A stretch of DNA of 64,000 nt. Origin: Umbilicaria muhlenbergii (Eukaryota > Ascomycota > Lecanoromycetes > Umbilicariales > Umbilicariaceae). Where the stretch lies: NCBI GenBank assembly GCA_000611775.1, contig KK106981.1, positions 3,898,668 through 3,962,667 on the forward strand, given 5' to 3'. The notes below the pieces were generated by a model. The model saw only the letters and a program-made list of their open reading frames with translations. It was not told the DNA's origin and did no database searches. Positions 43,401 to 54,736 of this stretch are shown piece by piece; positions within the stretch are counted from its first letter, which is position 1, and every line of letters starts with the position of its first letter. Position numbers and translations under genes: made by a program.

Positions 43401-46400
43401 CACATGAGAAGAAAAGCTCATGTTGTAGATAATCTGAAGGTGAAGTTCTTGATGAGAATTAACATACTGACATCTGAAAGAATCTGTTTAAATTTATCTG
43501 AAGAAAAGATGATAATCTGAAGCTGCTGAGATTTAGTTGCATCAATTCAAGTAATGATGAAAGACAACATCAGGGTGTGACAGGTTGTTAAAACAATGAA
43601 AAGATTAATCATACCTTCAAGATCAACATACAAGATCTCAGTGAAAGTTCATGATCATGCTTCACTCCTGAATAAAGACTTCCTCTTTGAATCTGATCTT
43701 GAGGGAGCATACACTCACATAGTGAACTTCAACATACTCTTTATATGCGTTCAAAACACTTCAAAGCAGGAGAGGATACTATCATGATGCACTCACATGA
43801 GAATCATTATTGAATACAAGGAAGAAGAGTGTTATCTTGTTGACATGAAAAATCATTCCTTGACAGCAAAGTATACTTCAGTCAAAGTAAACTTAAATAA
43901 GTCAGAGATTAAACTTTTTAACAGAGTTACAGTTTATGAGGATGCTGAGACAGTAGCTGTGCTATTAAAAATCATAAATGCTTTCCTTAGGATCTGAACT
44001 GATACTGAAGATATTATTAACATTTCATCAGAAGAGTACCTGTTGATACCTTTTACAATTAATTGAAATACATTTACTGCTGCTAAACTCTCTCATCATG
44101 TTTATTCAACAGGTTCAAATGAATGAGCGGTTATAAATGAGGAGTTTAATAAGATGCATGAGCAAGAAAGAATGTCTTGATTTAATGAACTTACTCCCTT
44201 TAACTTCTCAGTCTTTGTGATATGAAAGACAGTGTTTTTCAGTTCAGAGAAGAAGTCTACAAGGAAAGGAAGAATAATCATTAATATTCATGATCTGAAT
44301 AAGATAATGACTATGAACGTTTACCCTATACCACTACAAAGTGAAATCATATCAGCAGTACACAGGTTGAAGTTCATAAGCATTATGAACTGCATCAGCT
44401 TCTTTCATCAATGATCAGTAAAAGAAGAAGACTGACATAAGTTAACAGTAATCTCTCATTAAGGCTCAGAGAGATTTAATGTGACAGTCATGAGGTTCAA
44501 GAATTCATCTCTTTATATACAGTGTAAAATGAACAACTTACTATGCTCATTTAAATCCTTCTTTAAAGGCTACATAAATGATATCATGATTTACTCTTAA
44601 AAGCTAAGAGAACATGCAGCTCACCTTCAGATAATACTGAAGTTATTTCAGAACATGAGGATAAGCCTAAAAGGAATAAAGTCCTTCATAAGATACCTCA
44701 GTGTGACTTTGCTAAAACAAAGGGTTGATGAATTCAGTTATTTTATTATAAAGGAGAAGATAACAGCTCTGAAAAACCTGAAGTTCCTTGAGACTCTCAA
44801 TTCATTGAAAATCTACTTAGGCTTGACTGAATGACTTCAGCAATACATAGCATACTATGCTCAGATAGTAGAACCTCTTCAACATCAGAAGACAGAACTC
44901 CTCAGACACTGCTCAGTTAAAAATGATCATGACTGAAAAGCTTATACAAAGAAGATCACCCTCATTTCAACAGTCACAGAAAGGAAATCCTTTAAGCTTT
45001 TACAGAAGTGCTTTGAGAAGTCAACCTTTTTCACTTTTTTCAACTGATTAAGGCAATTATACATTAACTTAGACGGCTCTAAGCAGTGAGGGTTTGATAT
45101 AATGATATATCATGTTAAGGGAGATCCTTTGAGAAATGACTTCTTTAAGAAGAGCATTGAATCAGTGATGTTTCTATCTAAGTTATTAAATAACACAGAA
45201 AGGAGCTACTGGCCTACAGAACTGAAAGTGACAGCCTTGATATGAACACTTCAAAAAATAAGGCACATAGTGAAGAGCTGCATCAAACTCATCATAATTT
45301 ACACTGATCACTCAGTGATTATCTTCATAACAAAGCAAATAACCTTGTCCTCCTCATCTACAGACAAAGTCAATTTATGCTTAATGAGAGCATCTCAATA
45401 CATGTCAACTTTCAACCTAGACATTAGGTTCTGACCAGGGAAGCAGCATATCATATTAAATGTGTTATTCAAGCTGCTGAGCAAGGCTGCTGATGAGTGA
45501 GTTGAAATGTCATCAGATGAGGGCACCCTTGATGAAGTATTCACCTTTCAAGTAAGCTTGATGAAACTGTCACAGAATTATCAGGCCAAGCTGAAGAAGA
45601 TGTATGAAGAAGACAAGCAATGAAGCAAGATACTGAGTGTGTTGAAGAAGCATGCTGAGGATCAAAAGAAGGCAGCAGATTCAGAGCCTCTGAAAAACAT
45701 TCAATTCTGTTGAATTGACAGGTTAATCTACTATCAGGAACTTAATGAGAGAAGATGACTGTGCATTTTAAAAACACTGAAGAAGAAGATCTTTGAGTTA
45801 GCACATGATGACAATCATCACTGCAGATTTCATTGAGCATATGATGCAGTGATGAGCAACCTCTATCTAAGAAAGCTATCTAGGCGGCTCAAGAGATACA
45901 TTAATCATTGTTATTAATGTCAACTCAACCAAATCAAGAGGCATGCTGTATATGAATTGATGATGTCAATCATTACAAAGAACATCCCCTTCAGAACTAT
46001 CACAATAAACTTCATTTTAATCTTGCTGACAACAGAAAAGGGGTTTGATGTTGTGCTGTCAATCACAGACAAGTTCTTCAAGAAGGTGACTTTACTCTCA
46101 GAGAAAAGTATGTACATGACAAAAGACTGAGCAAGAGTTCTGCTAAAAAGCCTCACAGATTGAGAAGTCTCAGATGTCATCATATCAAACTGAGATCTTA
46201 AGTTTATGTCAGATTTCTGAAAAGGACTATCAATGAGACTGAAGATAAAGATGTTGACCTCAACAGCATATCATCCTCAAACAGATGAACAATCAGAAAG
46301 AATTAATCAAACTGTAAAGATAACACTTCAGTACTTTTTAACTGAAAATCCTGAGGTGAATTGAGTGAAGTATCTTTCAAGACTAAGATCAGAGCTCAAC

Positions 46401-47120
46401 AAGCAGAAGAACACATCAATCAGATTATCATCAAATGAGGTGATATATGAATTCAGGCTGAGAAACACTCTTTTCATGCTAAGAGGAGAAAGTGAAACAG
46501 CAGACTCTGATTTCATTAAAAACAGAATGATCATATAAAAGGAAGCTGAAGAAGCAGTGAATTTTATTAACTTTCAGATGAAGATACAATACAACAAGCA
46601 TCATCAATCATTGTTGATGAAAGTTGATGATGAGGTCTTCATAAAACTTCATAAGAGATATACATTTTCATTTATAACAAACTGAAAGCTCTTCAATCAA
46701 AGGGCTGATTCATTTAAGATAACTGAGAAAGTAAGCCTCCTCACTTATCATTTAAACATATCAATGAACTGAAAAATACACCTGATAATGTTCATAACTC
46801 AGTTGAAGTCAGCACCTAAAGAGGGGGACTTTTATAAATGTACAGATCAACTGAACAACTCATCATTAATAAAGAAGTTCAATTCAGAATGACATGACTA
46901 CAAGATAAAAAAGCTGATAAGTAGAAGGAACTGAAAGATTAAGAAAGATAAAAGCATAATAAAATACTTAATCAGATGAAAGAGTTACTCATCTGTACAT
47001 GATTAATGATATGATGAGAACCTGTTAAGGAATTTGAAGAATCTGATAAAAAAGTATAAGAGAGAACATGAAATGATTGAAAAGATTACTGCTGATAAAA
47101 TCAGAGGCAAACCTTCATGA
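40500..47120 (+). pseudogene. gag-pol polyprotein of the chromovirus, full of nonsense codons but in one frame
   Basis: One frame throughout. Coiled-coil-like Leu/Lys/Glu repeats (about 40915-41110) come first, then gag capsid (41400-41900; LDDFT, ALRNMPLTEFTSKLAKHFK), a finger YTCRRCAFTF...HHHVSKC (about 42840-42910), protease (43270-43510; HVVDNLKVKFLMRINIL), RT (44230-44900; INIHDLNKIMTMNVYPIPLQ, SIMNCISFFHQ), RNase H (45040-45420; RQLYINLDGSKQ), integrase (45720-46620; LAHDDNHHCRFH, STAYHPQTDEQSERINQT, TSIRLSSNEVIYEF), GPY/F-like segment (IHLIMFITQLKSAP) and chromodomain (about 46870-47080). The RT YxDD box reads YIND. From 44.4 to 47.1 kb I count about 25 TGA, 5 TAA and no TAG. Confidence 0.88.
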
Positions 47121-47149
47121 AAGTAATCTACAGGTTATAATAACTTTGC

Positions 47150-49840
47150 TTGCATGTTACATTACTCATTCTTTGCACGCAGTGATTTTGTGATATCAGA
47201 GCGCTTGTTGCATTGCAAGACATAATTGAAAAAAAAAGTGCTTAAAGATGATTGAGCAGTGAGCAGACACAAAATCATCACCTTACAAGTAAATAAATTT
47301 TCTTAATACATCATCATGATTTCAAACTGTGAAATGCTGAGCTGTCATCACCAGGTGAAGCTTTCATGTTATAAAAGATATGTGAAGACATTCTGTCAAT
47401 GAAAGACTTCATTTACACAGTAGTCCTGCTCTTACAATTTATTTCATATGAACTATATCATCACCTCATGAAAGAATTAAAATGATGACTCAACTGACCT
47501 CATGACTCAAACATCTATAGGTCAAAAAGAGATCAGTGAGGCAGATCTGAATGAAGCCTCACATTAAACAGCTTTGTCAGCACAGAAGAGAACTTCAATA
47601 TTAATTACAACTTTGCAGAAGCTCATAAGCTCTACTTAACATGAAAAGACAACACAAATCAAGTCTTAGATTTAAACAAACTTTATCATCATCAGTCAGA
47701 ATAATCTCAAGCTCAGGTTACTACTATGAAGAAACACTCACACATCATCAAGCTCAGTGAGGGTGAGGATGAGTCAATGTTCACATACTACAATGATGAC
47801 TCAGAAGGAAAAAGGAGAAAGAGAGCAAATCAAGTCATTAAAACAGAAGTGAAGCACTTAACTGCAGAGAAACATCATAAGGATAACTGAGATGATATGA
47901 AACATCAAAAGGCTGCTCTGAAAGAGAAATCAAAGAGCAAAGGAACTAATTCAGAGCAAATTAATAAAAATAAAATTAAAATGATATTGAGAGGAATGAG
48001 AGAAAGAGAGAGAGGAAGGCTTAAATCACCTCATTCTCACTCACCTCAATTACACTCACCTCACATGTGCATGCCTCAGTCACACTCACCTCAATTGCAC
48101 TCATCTCTATGACACTCATACCACTTGCAACTACTGATTTCATCATGATTCAGCCCGCTTATGAAAGCCTGAAAGCTTATAAACTGCAAGGTTTGTCATC
48201 AGCAAGACCTTCTACCAGTCTGTTCCTCAGTTCAATCACTGAACATCAAGCGGGGGGGACAACTGAAGCACATCAAAAGACATTGAACTTGTCAGACCTC
48301 AAAGATTTCAAAGCTGAAGGCTTCAGTGTATTCAAGCAACCTTCACATGAGCAGACAGGATGAGTTATCACTCTGATAAAGATAATAACAGATAAGCTTG
48401 ATGTCACAGAGCTCACCTCTCACATTAAAGATCATTCTATAATCACAAGCGTGATGTCTTCACATCTTTCATCACAGTGAACACCCTTGAACAAGCTTAC
48501 ACTTTCAATCAAAGATATTAAACATCATTCTATAATCACAAGCGTGACGTCTTCACACCTTTCATCACAGTGAACACCCTTGAACAAGCTTACACTTTCA
48601 ATCAAAGATATCAAACATCATTCTATAATCACAAGTGTGACGCCTTCATACCTTTCATCACAGTGAACACCTGTGAATAAGCTTACACTTTCAGTCAAAG
48701 CTCCTGAAATGATGTTCATGAAGGCAGAGAAGAAAGATCTGAGGTCTTTTGATGAATGAGTTCAAATATCAGGACTTGAGTACTGAGTAAGAGTTTATAA
48801 GGTAGGAAAAGCAGTCAGTACAAAGATAACAACAAAACAGAGGACTCAACCTTTGAGTGAAGTATTTACAGACTGATCAATAATGATGAAAGAATTTGAC
48901 TGAGAAGATTACAAGAAGGATGACACTTCAACTTAATCTTTAAAATACATAAGATTGACAGACGTCTTAGCTGCAGAGATAATAAAGAATGAGATATCAT
49001 CAGCAAAACATGCAGCATGTTGAGGCGCAGACTTCAATTTGAATGAGTGAATGAGAAAAATGAGGTCAAGCTTTGAACCTGTAATGAAAGTCAGAGCAGT
49101 TGTAAAGAACAAGAAAGTGTTATACAATAAAGTATGAAAGAAGACATATGAGTTCATAAGCTCTGAAGGAAAAGAAAAGGGTCAAACAGCTTTCTGAAAA
49201 GATGAAAAGAATTGAAGAGAAATGACTTGAACACAGAGTGAATTATCAATGAGTTAAAAACTGTCAGCTGAAGACTTCAAGGTGATCAAGATAATGACTG
49301 ATAAAAGCTTGAAGAATGTTGATGAGGTCAAATCAGCTACACTGAACATGAAGAAACATAAAACATGAGAGAAGTTCCCTTCAGAGGATAAACTGCAACA
49401 GAGTGTTGATAACTCTATTGAAGCTCATTCTGATAAAGAAGAAAGAAAGGCCTTGAGAGTGATTCTCAGCAAAGGAATAAGTAGTATGATGAATAAAGTG
49501 AAAAGACTGTCTGAATGTTTAAGAGTAATGATCAACATGATGAAGGATATGAGGGAAAGCAACATGATGAATGAAGTCATCAAGTTCTCAAAGGAAATGA
49601 AAGAGGAGGTGAATGAACTAAAAGACATGTTAATAAACATCTTCAGAAGGGTGACTCATGAGACAGACTCAAAGAACATGAGCTGACTATACAGTCATAT
49701 GAAAATGAAAATGCTCAAGTGAAGTTATGAAGGCCTGAACATCAGTGATGATTGAGAAACCTTGATGAAGAGGATTAAGGTTGAAAGAAGTGAGAGTACA
49801 CCTTCACTGAAGAATGAAGACATGCCAGATTGATAATAAA
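47150..49840 (+). pseudogene. Extra coding-like region between pol and the 3' LTR
   Basis: About 2.7 kb lies between the chromodomain and the right LTR, where gypsy elements usually have little or nothing. Frames with few breaks carry KHQKAALKEKSKSKG, a His/Ser/Pro-rich stretch (SPHSHSPQLHSPH), three 31-residue tandem repeats (48431-48709) and a long helical, charged segment (about 49440-49680; SSMMNKVKRLSECLRVMI). No envelope or known accessory protein is recognisable. It may be an added structural ORF. Nonsense codons have the same TGA-biased pattern as pol. Confidence 0.5.
48431..48709 (+). repeat. Three tandem 93-bp repeats (31 codons each)
   Basis: ATCATTCTATAATCACAAG begins each copy at 48431, 48524 and 48617, an exact 93-bp period. 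In frame each unit reads HSIITSV...SSHLSSQ, (TGA), TP.NKLTLS. The copies differ mainly by transitions. A 31-residue period keeps frame, which supports translation in the living element. Confidence 0.85.
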
Positions 49841-50100
49841 GAGCACATTAAGGCAGGACTGAAAAATGACATTGTAGTTGAAATTTTTACAGCAGTTGAA
49901 TGAAGAACTTCACTTTAATTGCTCTTGCAAGGCGCTCTTTTTTACTTTAAATATTCACTTCTTTCTAATTCATGGATGTTTTGCAGCACAGTGAGGACTG
50001 AAAGATGTCTTTATGTGAGCTCTGTACTACACTTCTACACTCAAGAAGTCTTCTATCTACTTCATCTTATTGCTGAGCATCAAGGGTGATAGCTTGTTTG

Positions 50101-50115
50101 AAAAAGTGAGGAAAA
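50101..50115 (+). other. Polypurine tract of the chromovirus
   Basis: AAAAAGTGAGGAAAA lies directly before the right LTR, the expected plus-strand primer position. One T interrupts the purines, possibly a later change. Confidence 0.6.
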
Positions 50116-50257
50116 TGTTACAGACTATCTACTTTCTCAAGTAAGTTTAACTCTTTCTCAAGTAGGATTAGCCTTCTTGAGCATAAAAGCTAAACATCTC
50201 ACTAGGAAATGAAGGCAAGCTTTTACAACTCAATAAATGAAAAACATAGTCTTAACA
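50116..50257 (+). repeat. 3' LTR of the chromovirus (142 bp)
   Basis: TGTTA...TTAACA, the same length as the left LTR. Confidence 0.9.
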
Positions 50258-50262
50258 CTTAT
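50258..50262 (+). repeat. Target-site duplication CTTAT, right copy
   Basis: Exact match to 39612-39616. Confidence 0.85.
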
Positions 50263-50598
50263 TTTCTTCAAATGACATTTTTAATTTAAGATTAATTGTC
50301 TGTTTATGTTCTTCATTAATATAACAAATATTTGTACCTCTTCTTAATGAGTCAGCATGATGTAAGATGTTGCTTCAACACTGCATATGTGAAAAGAGTT
50401 GTCATCTGCAGTAGAGGCAGGTCAAGGCAGGATTTTTGAAGTGATAAAAATGAAAGACAGAGGTAAAGGAGTAAAATATTCAACAGAAGTTAAATATTCT
50501 TCTTCTGTCTTTATCTTTTCTGTAGTTGAGGAAGGGAAATCTTCTCTGAAGATAATGAAGTTATTCTTCAGGTTCAGAAGGAGCTGATTTCAGTTCAT

Positions 50599-50838
50599 TC
50601 ATGATTTTCTCAAGATGATGTCATGCTGCCTCAAGTCAATTATCAACATAAAGATGATAATCTCCTTATGCTTCTTTTTCATAAACAGATTTAAATAAAT
50701 GACATGAGTGATTTGCCTCCTGATGATGTTTTCATCAAACTCATGTACATTCTTCAATTTAAACAATGAAACTGGCTTCAACCTGAGCCTGTCACAGATC
50801 ATGAGAATCAGTTGAGTATGAATGAAAGCATATGTCAT
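50599..50838 (-). pseudogene. Retroviral-type aspartic protease region of the older gypsy element
   Basis: The minus-strand frame TYAFIHTQLILMICDRLRLK and later ITHVIYLNLFM and MLIIDLRQHDIILRKS match the protease of fungal gypsy polyproteins (YAFID..., LITDLGQHDMILG). The position just outside the inserted element shows that gag-protease and RT were separated by the insertion. Confidence 0.65.
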
Positions 50839-51329
50839 ACAGTCAGTGTCTACAAGAGCATGAAAGAGTATGAGAAAGCTTTAAGAGTAAAAAAAGCAAA
50901 CTGTAATGAACAATCATAATGTGAAGAGCTCAGAGTCATTATTCAGAATGTTTAAACTGTTCAGACTGTTCAAATAATGTTCATTGAGGTTCAGCAAAGG
51001 GTTCATGCTGCACAGGGAAACTAGTTCACCCTTAATTATGATTTTAATAAAGGTCATTTATTTTCTGACTCAGAATTAAAGTTTTTTTGATTAATATTCA
51101 CATGAAGTTCACTCACAGACCTGTCACGTCAGAAGGAAGAAAATGATTGTTGAACATGTTGAAAACATTCATTAACAGAGTGCTCAGAGTGATGATAAAT
51201 ATAACAATTTTCATTCTTCTCATTAATTACATGTTGTGAATCAATTGAGGTTCTTTAATTGTTTGAACTGTTTAAACTGTTCAGAGTAACTGTTTGAATC
51301 ATGAGCTGAGTGACAAGCATCTTAAATAT

Positions 51330-52260
51330 GACTCATTTATATCTCTTTGAGCAGTTTATTATAATATTAATGTTGATATCTTTTTGATCCTTCACTGCTT
51401 GAGCAGCACATTGTTTATTGTTCAGGCATATGAGGTAGTCTTTCATGATGAAAAAAGATGTTGACTGAATCATCTGAGAAGTCAAGACAGACTGAAGATG
51501 AGAAGTTATCTTGTTCTGAAAATCATTCATACACTGAGTCTCATCATAGCTCAGGAAGGTTGAAAGGCAGTGAAACTTAAGAAAAAAGTCAAAGAACTTG
51601 AATAATTTTTAAGTCAAATTAATATAAGCTCAGTGATAATTCCTGAGCTTATCTGAATCCTCATAGATGTCTTTTAAGTCTTTTAAAATGTCATCAATCA
51701 TTCAGTATGATTCAGCTGAAAGCTCATATGAGGAGCAGGATTTAATGTGTTGAGTGATCTTTTCACTTAATTGAGACAACACATATCTCATGTGATCAGT
51801 CTCCTCTGAGAAGTGATCACTATTGACTGACAGCTTGACATGAATCTTGTTTATTTAATTATCTCAGGTGAGTTCAGTACTGTCATTTAAAAAAGAAGAA
51901 TCAGAAAGCTTCTGTGAACATTTATCATTATTTAAACTGTTTGAAACATTTGAAGAATAAGTGTTTTCTCATTCAATTTATCACCTTTTCTTCTGAAGAT
52001 GATATTTAACATTTAAAGTGACAAAGCTGACACTGAAAGAGATCACATAATGTTGCTTCTTCACAAGAGCATTTGTAAGAGAGTCTTTTTCAATTATGAG
52101 GTTACTGACTTGTTCATTGATTTTCATGCTTAGGTTTCACTGTTCACATAGTGTATTAAGAGTTTTTAAAAACTGCTTTGACTTAACCTCTGCTCAGCGC
52201 TGAAGCTGCTCAACATTAACAATGTCATAAAAGGTACAAGCGTCATCTTCATCAGTTTAT
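51330..52260 (-). pseudogene. gag region of the older gypsy element
   Basis: The minus-strand frame reads SYELSAESYWMIDDILKDLK (Trp as TGA), EDSDKLRNYH, FDFFLKFHCLSTFLSYDE and DFQNKITSHLQSVL, the capsid motifs of fungal Ty3/gypsy gag, followed by a CYIYHHSEHSVNEC zinc-knuckle-like segment near 51200. Interrupted by nonsense codons but not by obvious indels. Confidence 0.6.
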
Positions 52261-52911
52261 TCATGATGTCATGCAGTTGAGATAAAATACTTTCATGCCT
52301 TTCTGCTCTTCTTGAGTTCTTTGAAAGTCATGTTTAGTTTAAAGTAAATCATCTTCACATTAAGAAGAGTTTCTTCTACTTCATTTCTCTACTTCTGTCA
52401 GTGAGATGAGCTTGCCTCAGCAGTCTTTTCTTTCTGAGCCTGACTCAGTGAAATCATGCTCTCATGTGTCATGTTGATGATGATGTGTTGATGATTCAGT
52501 GTTGAAGATGTCTGTCTTGCAGTGTTCTGTGTTTAATGCCTTTCTTGACCTCTGTTTGATGTTCAGATCAGTGTTCAATTCAGTGATTTCATTTGATTCA
52601 GCTCTTTCACAAGAGCAAAGTGAATGCAGGTTATTTAAATTCAGCTTGACTGCTTCATGAGCATTTGATGATGATGATGATTGTGCACTTATCATAACAG
52701 GTTCTTTCAGCTTGACTGCTTCATGAGCTTTCAGGTTTTTGTATGACTTAAGTTGACTGATACACGTCTGTATGACTTAAAAAGTGTAATTGCAGAGAGT
52801 TGTGTTACTGATGTTTTTTGAAGTTGTCAACACACACAACTCAATGCCTTTCTGAACAGGTTATTTCAGTTCAACTGTTTCATGAACATTAAGAGAATGA
52901 GAATTAATTTA

Positions 52912-52998
52912 ATATCAAGATCATGCAGAGCTCATCATGCAGATATGATGATTAAAAAATTAATTCTAAGAAGTCATTAAATGATGAGCAAAATTACA
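52912..52998 (-). repeat. 5' LTR-like repeat of the older gypsy element
   Basis: Partner of 36288-36374. It begins TGTAATTTTGC on the minus strand. It is immediately followed on the plus strand by the foldback element. Confidence 0.6.
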
Positions 52999-53003
52999 CA
53001 TCC

Positions 53004-54736
53004 GCAACTTGGCAGCCCGCTCAAAAATAAGGTTTTAGTTAATAGTACTTTATGCGCTCAGAGCACTCTCTGAGCAGTAAATAAGCTCATACAAATCTTA
53101 CACTTTAAATAACTATTATACCTTCATGAATAATAAAAAACTTTTTATCAAAAAGTTTTAGATCTCTTTATTCTGTACACTTTACAAACTAAAGATTTCT
53201 TCATAAGTTTTAATTTGCAATAGTTATGAATTAAAAAACTTTTAACTAATTATAAATATATTAGCATATTAAATAACTATTGTGCTTTTATACTTATAAT
53301 ATAACTTTCAGTTTATAAGTTGTAGAGAATAAGCTGTTTAATAGTTTTCTTATACAAAGTTTCTTTTTATGTGTTGTTGTTGTTGAGTTATTCAAAAAGT
53401 CATTAAAAGTCAGTTTATTAATGTTGTGATTTTCATCACTGAAAGTTTGAAATCAAGTATAAAAGCGCAATAGTTATTCAAAGTATGTGACTTTTTTTAA
53501 AAGATTTTTCACTATTGAAAACTTGAATTAAATATAACTTAACAACAACAGCAGTTATGAAGAAACTTTTAGTTTAACATTAATAGAGAATACTGTTCTT
53601 TATAACTTATGCATTAAAAGTTTCTTCATATCTGTTGAGGTGCAAAAGTTATTAAAGTGTGTAAATTTTTAAGTGACAAAAATCTTGAAGTTCTTTAAAT
53701 ATTCAGAACTCAACACTTAAAAATTTACACACTTTAATAACTTTTGCACCTCAACAGATATGAAGAAACTTTCAATGCATAAATTATAAAAAACAGTATT
53801 CTCTATTAATGTTAAACTAAAAGTTTCTTCATAACTGCCGTTGTTGTTAAGTTATATTTAATTCAAGTTTTCAACAGCGAAAAATCTTTCAAAAAAAGTC
53901 ACATACGTTGAATAACTATTGCGCTTTTATACTTATAATATAACTTTCAGGTTATAAGTTGTAGAGAATAAGCTGTTTAAGAGTTTTCTTATACAAAGTT
54001 TCTTTTTATGTGTTGTTGTTGATGAGTTATTCAAAAAGTCATTAAAAATCTGTTTATTAATGTTGTAATTTTCATCACTGAAAGTTTGAAATCAATATAA
54101 CTTTTTAACAACAACAGTTATAAAAAAACTTCAAGTTATAAAACTGTTTAATAGCTTCTTCTCTACAACTTATAAACTAAAAGTTATATCATAAGTATAA
54201 AAGCGCAATAGTTATTCAAAGTATGTGACTTTTTTAAAAAGATTTTTCGCTATTGAAAACTTGAATTAAATATAACTTAACAACAACAGCAGTTATGAAG
54301 AAACTTTTAATTTAACATTAATAAAGAATACTATTTTTTATAATTTATGCATTGAAAGTTTCTTCATATCTGTTGAGGTGCAAAAGTAATTAAAGTGTGT
54401 AAATTTTTAAGTGACAAAAATCTTGAAGTTCTTTAAATATTCAGAACTCAACACTTATACAGTGCTTTCAGACTCAACAAATCATGATTTTTTATTGCAG
54501 AAAAGTGAATTTTAGCAAAAGTTTACTTATTATAAATTTTACTGTTATTATAACACTGCGTGTGTACTTGTTTAAACAATTGTTTCAATAACTGTTTTTT
54601 TATCGCAAAATTTTGATGTTCCGCTCAAGATTTAAGGTTGAGCTCAAAGTGCTCAAAGGGTGCTAAGAGCGGCTGTTAGCTGAAACATGAGATCAGAAGC
54701 TCAGAGCGCTCAAAGTGCTAAAAACTAACTCAAAGC
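53004..54736. mobile_element. Foldback element with multiple long palindromes
   Basis: Non-coding. Inverted terminal segments of 30 bp (53035-53064 and 54699-54728, roughly 24 of 30 matching; ...GCGCTCAGAGC against GCTCAGAGCGC...) enclose a large palindrome whose ~225-bp arms (about 53455-53680 and 53715-53940) pair across a short centre. A third copy of the arm lies at 54195-54459, and a second module (about 53290-53450) recurs directly at 53930-54100 and inverted at 54115-54195. CpG is retained at both ends (GCGC, CCGCTC), unlike flanking elements. It lies between the older gypsy LTR and an inverted gypsy fragment. Confidence 0.7.

Larger units (their letters stand above)
39617..50257 (+). 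mobile_element. Complete Ty3/gypsy chromovirus, 10.6 kb, nested and inactivated
   Basis: Bounded by 142-bp LTRs (39617-39758 and 50116-50257), each TGTTA...CA, and by a perfect 5-bp target duplication CTTAT (39612-39616 and 50258-50262). Inside, one plus-strand frame holds gag, a CxxC...H finger, protease, RT, RNase H, integrase and chromodomain up to about 47.1 kb. A further ~2.7 kb of coding-like sequence with tandem peptide repeats precedes the right LTR, which is unusually long for gypsy. A purine tract precedes the 3' LTR. LTRs differ at 14 sites, all transitions. It sits inside the older minus-strand gypsy element, between protease and RT. Confidence 0.92.
36283..53003 (-). mobile_element. 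Older Ty3/gypsy element (minus strand), split by a later insertion
   Basis: About 6 kb of one element once the 39617-50257 insertion is removed. In minus-strand order: short 5' LTR-like repeat (52912-52998), gag (about 52260-51330; YWMIDDILKDLKDIYED, FDFFLKFHCLSTFLSYDE), zinc-knuckle remnant, protease (50838-50599; YAFIHTQ..., MLIIDLRQHDIIL), insertion, RT (39616-38700; KLDIIITFNKLCMHSDSE), RNase H (about 38500-38100), integrase (about 37750-36900) and 3' LTR-like repeat (36288-36374). The LTR-like copies (87 bp) differ at 12 positions, all transitions. CATCT/CATCC beside them may be a mutated target duplication. No intact frame remains. Confidence 0.75.

Noticed and set aside
48431-48709. 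CRISPR-like array
   Set aside because: The 93-bp units are contiguous repeats without spacers inside a eukaryotic retroelement.
40500-49840. TGA read as Trp (alternative genetic code) in the chromovirus
   Set aside because: TGA also falls at conserved Arg codons, TAA interrupts the frame as well, RT and integrase active-site residues are changed, and the LTRs show transition-only differences. Mutational decay explains all of this; recoding does not.
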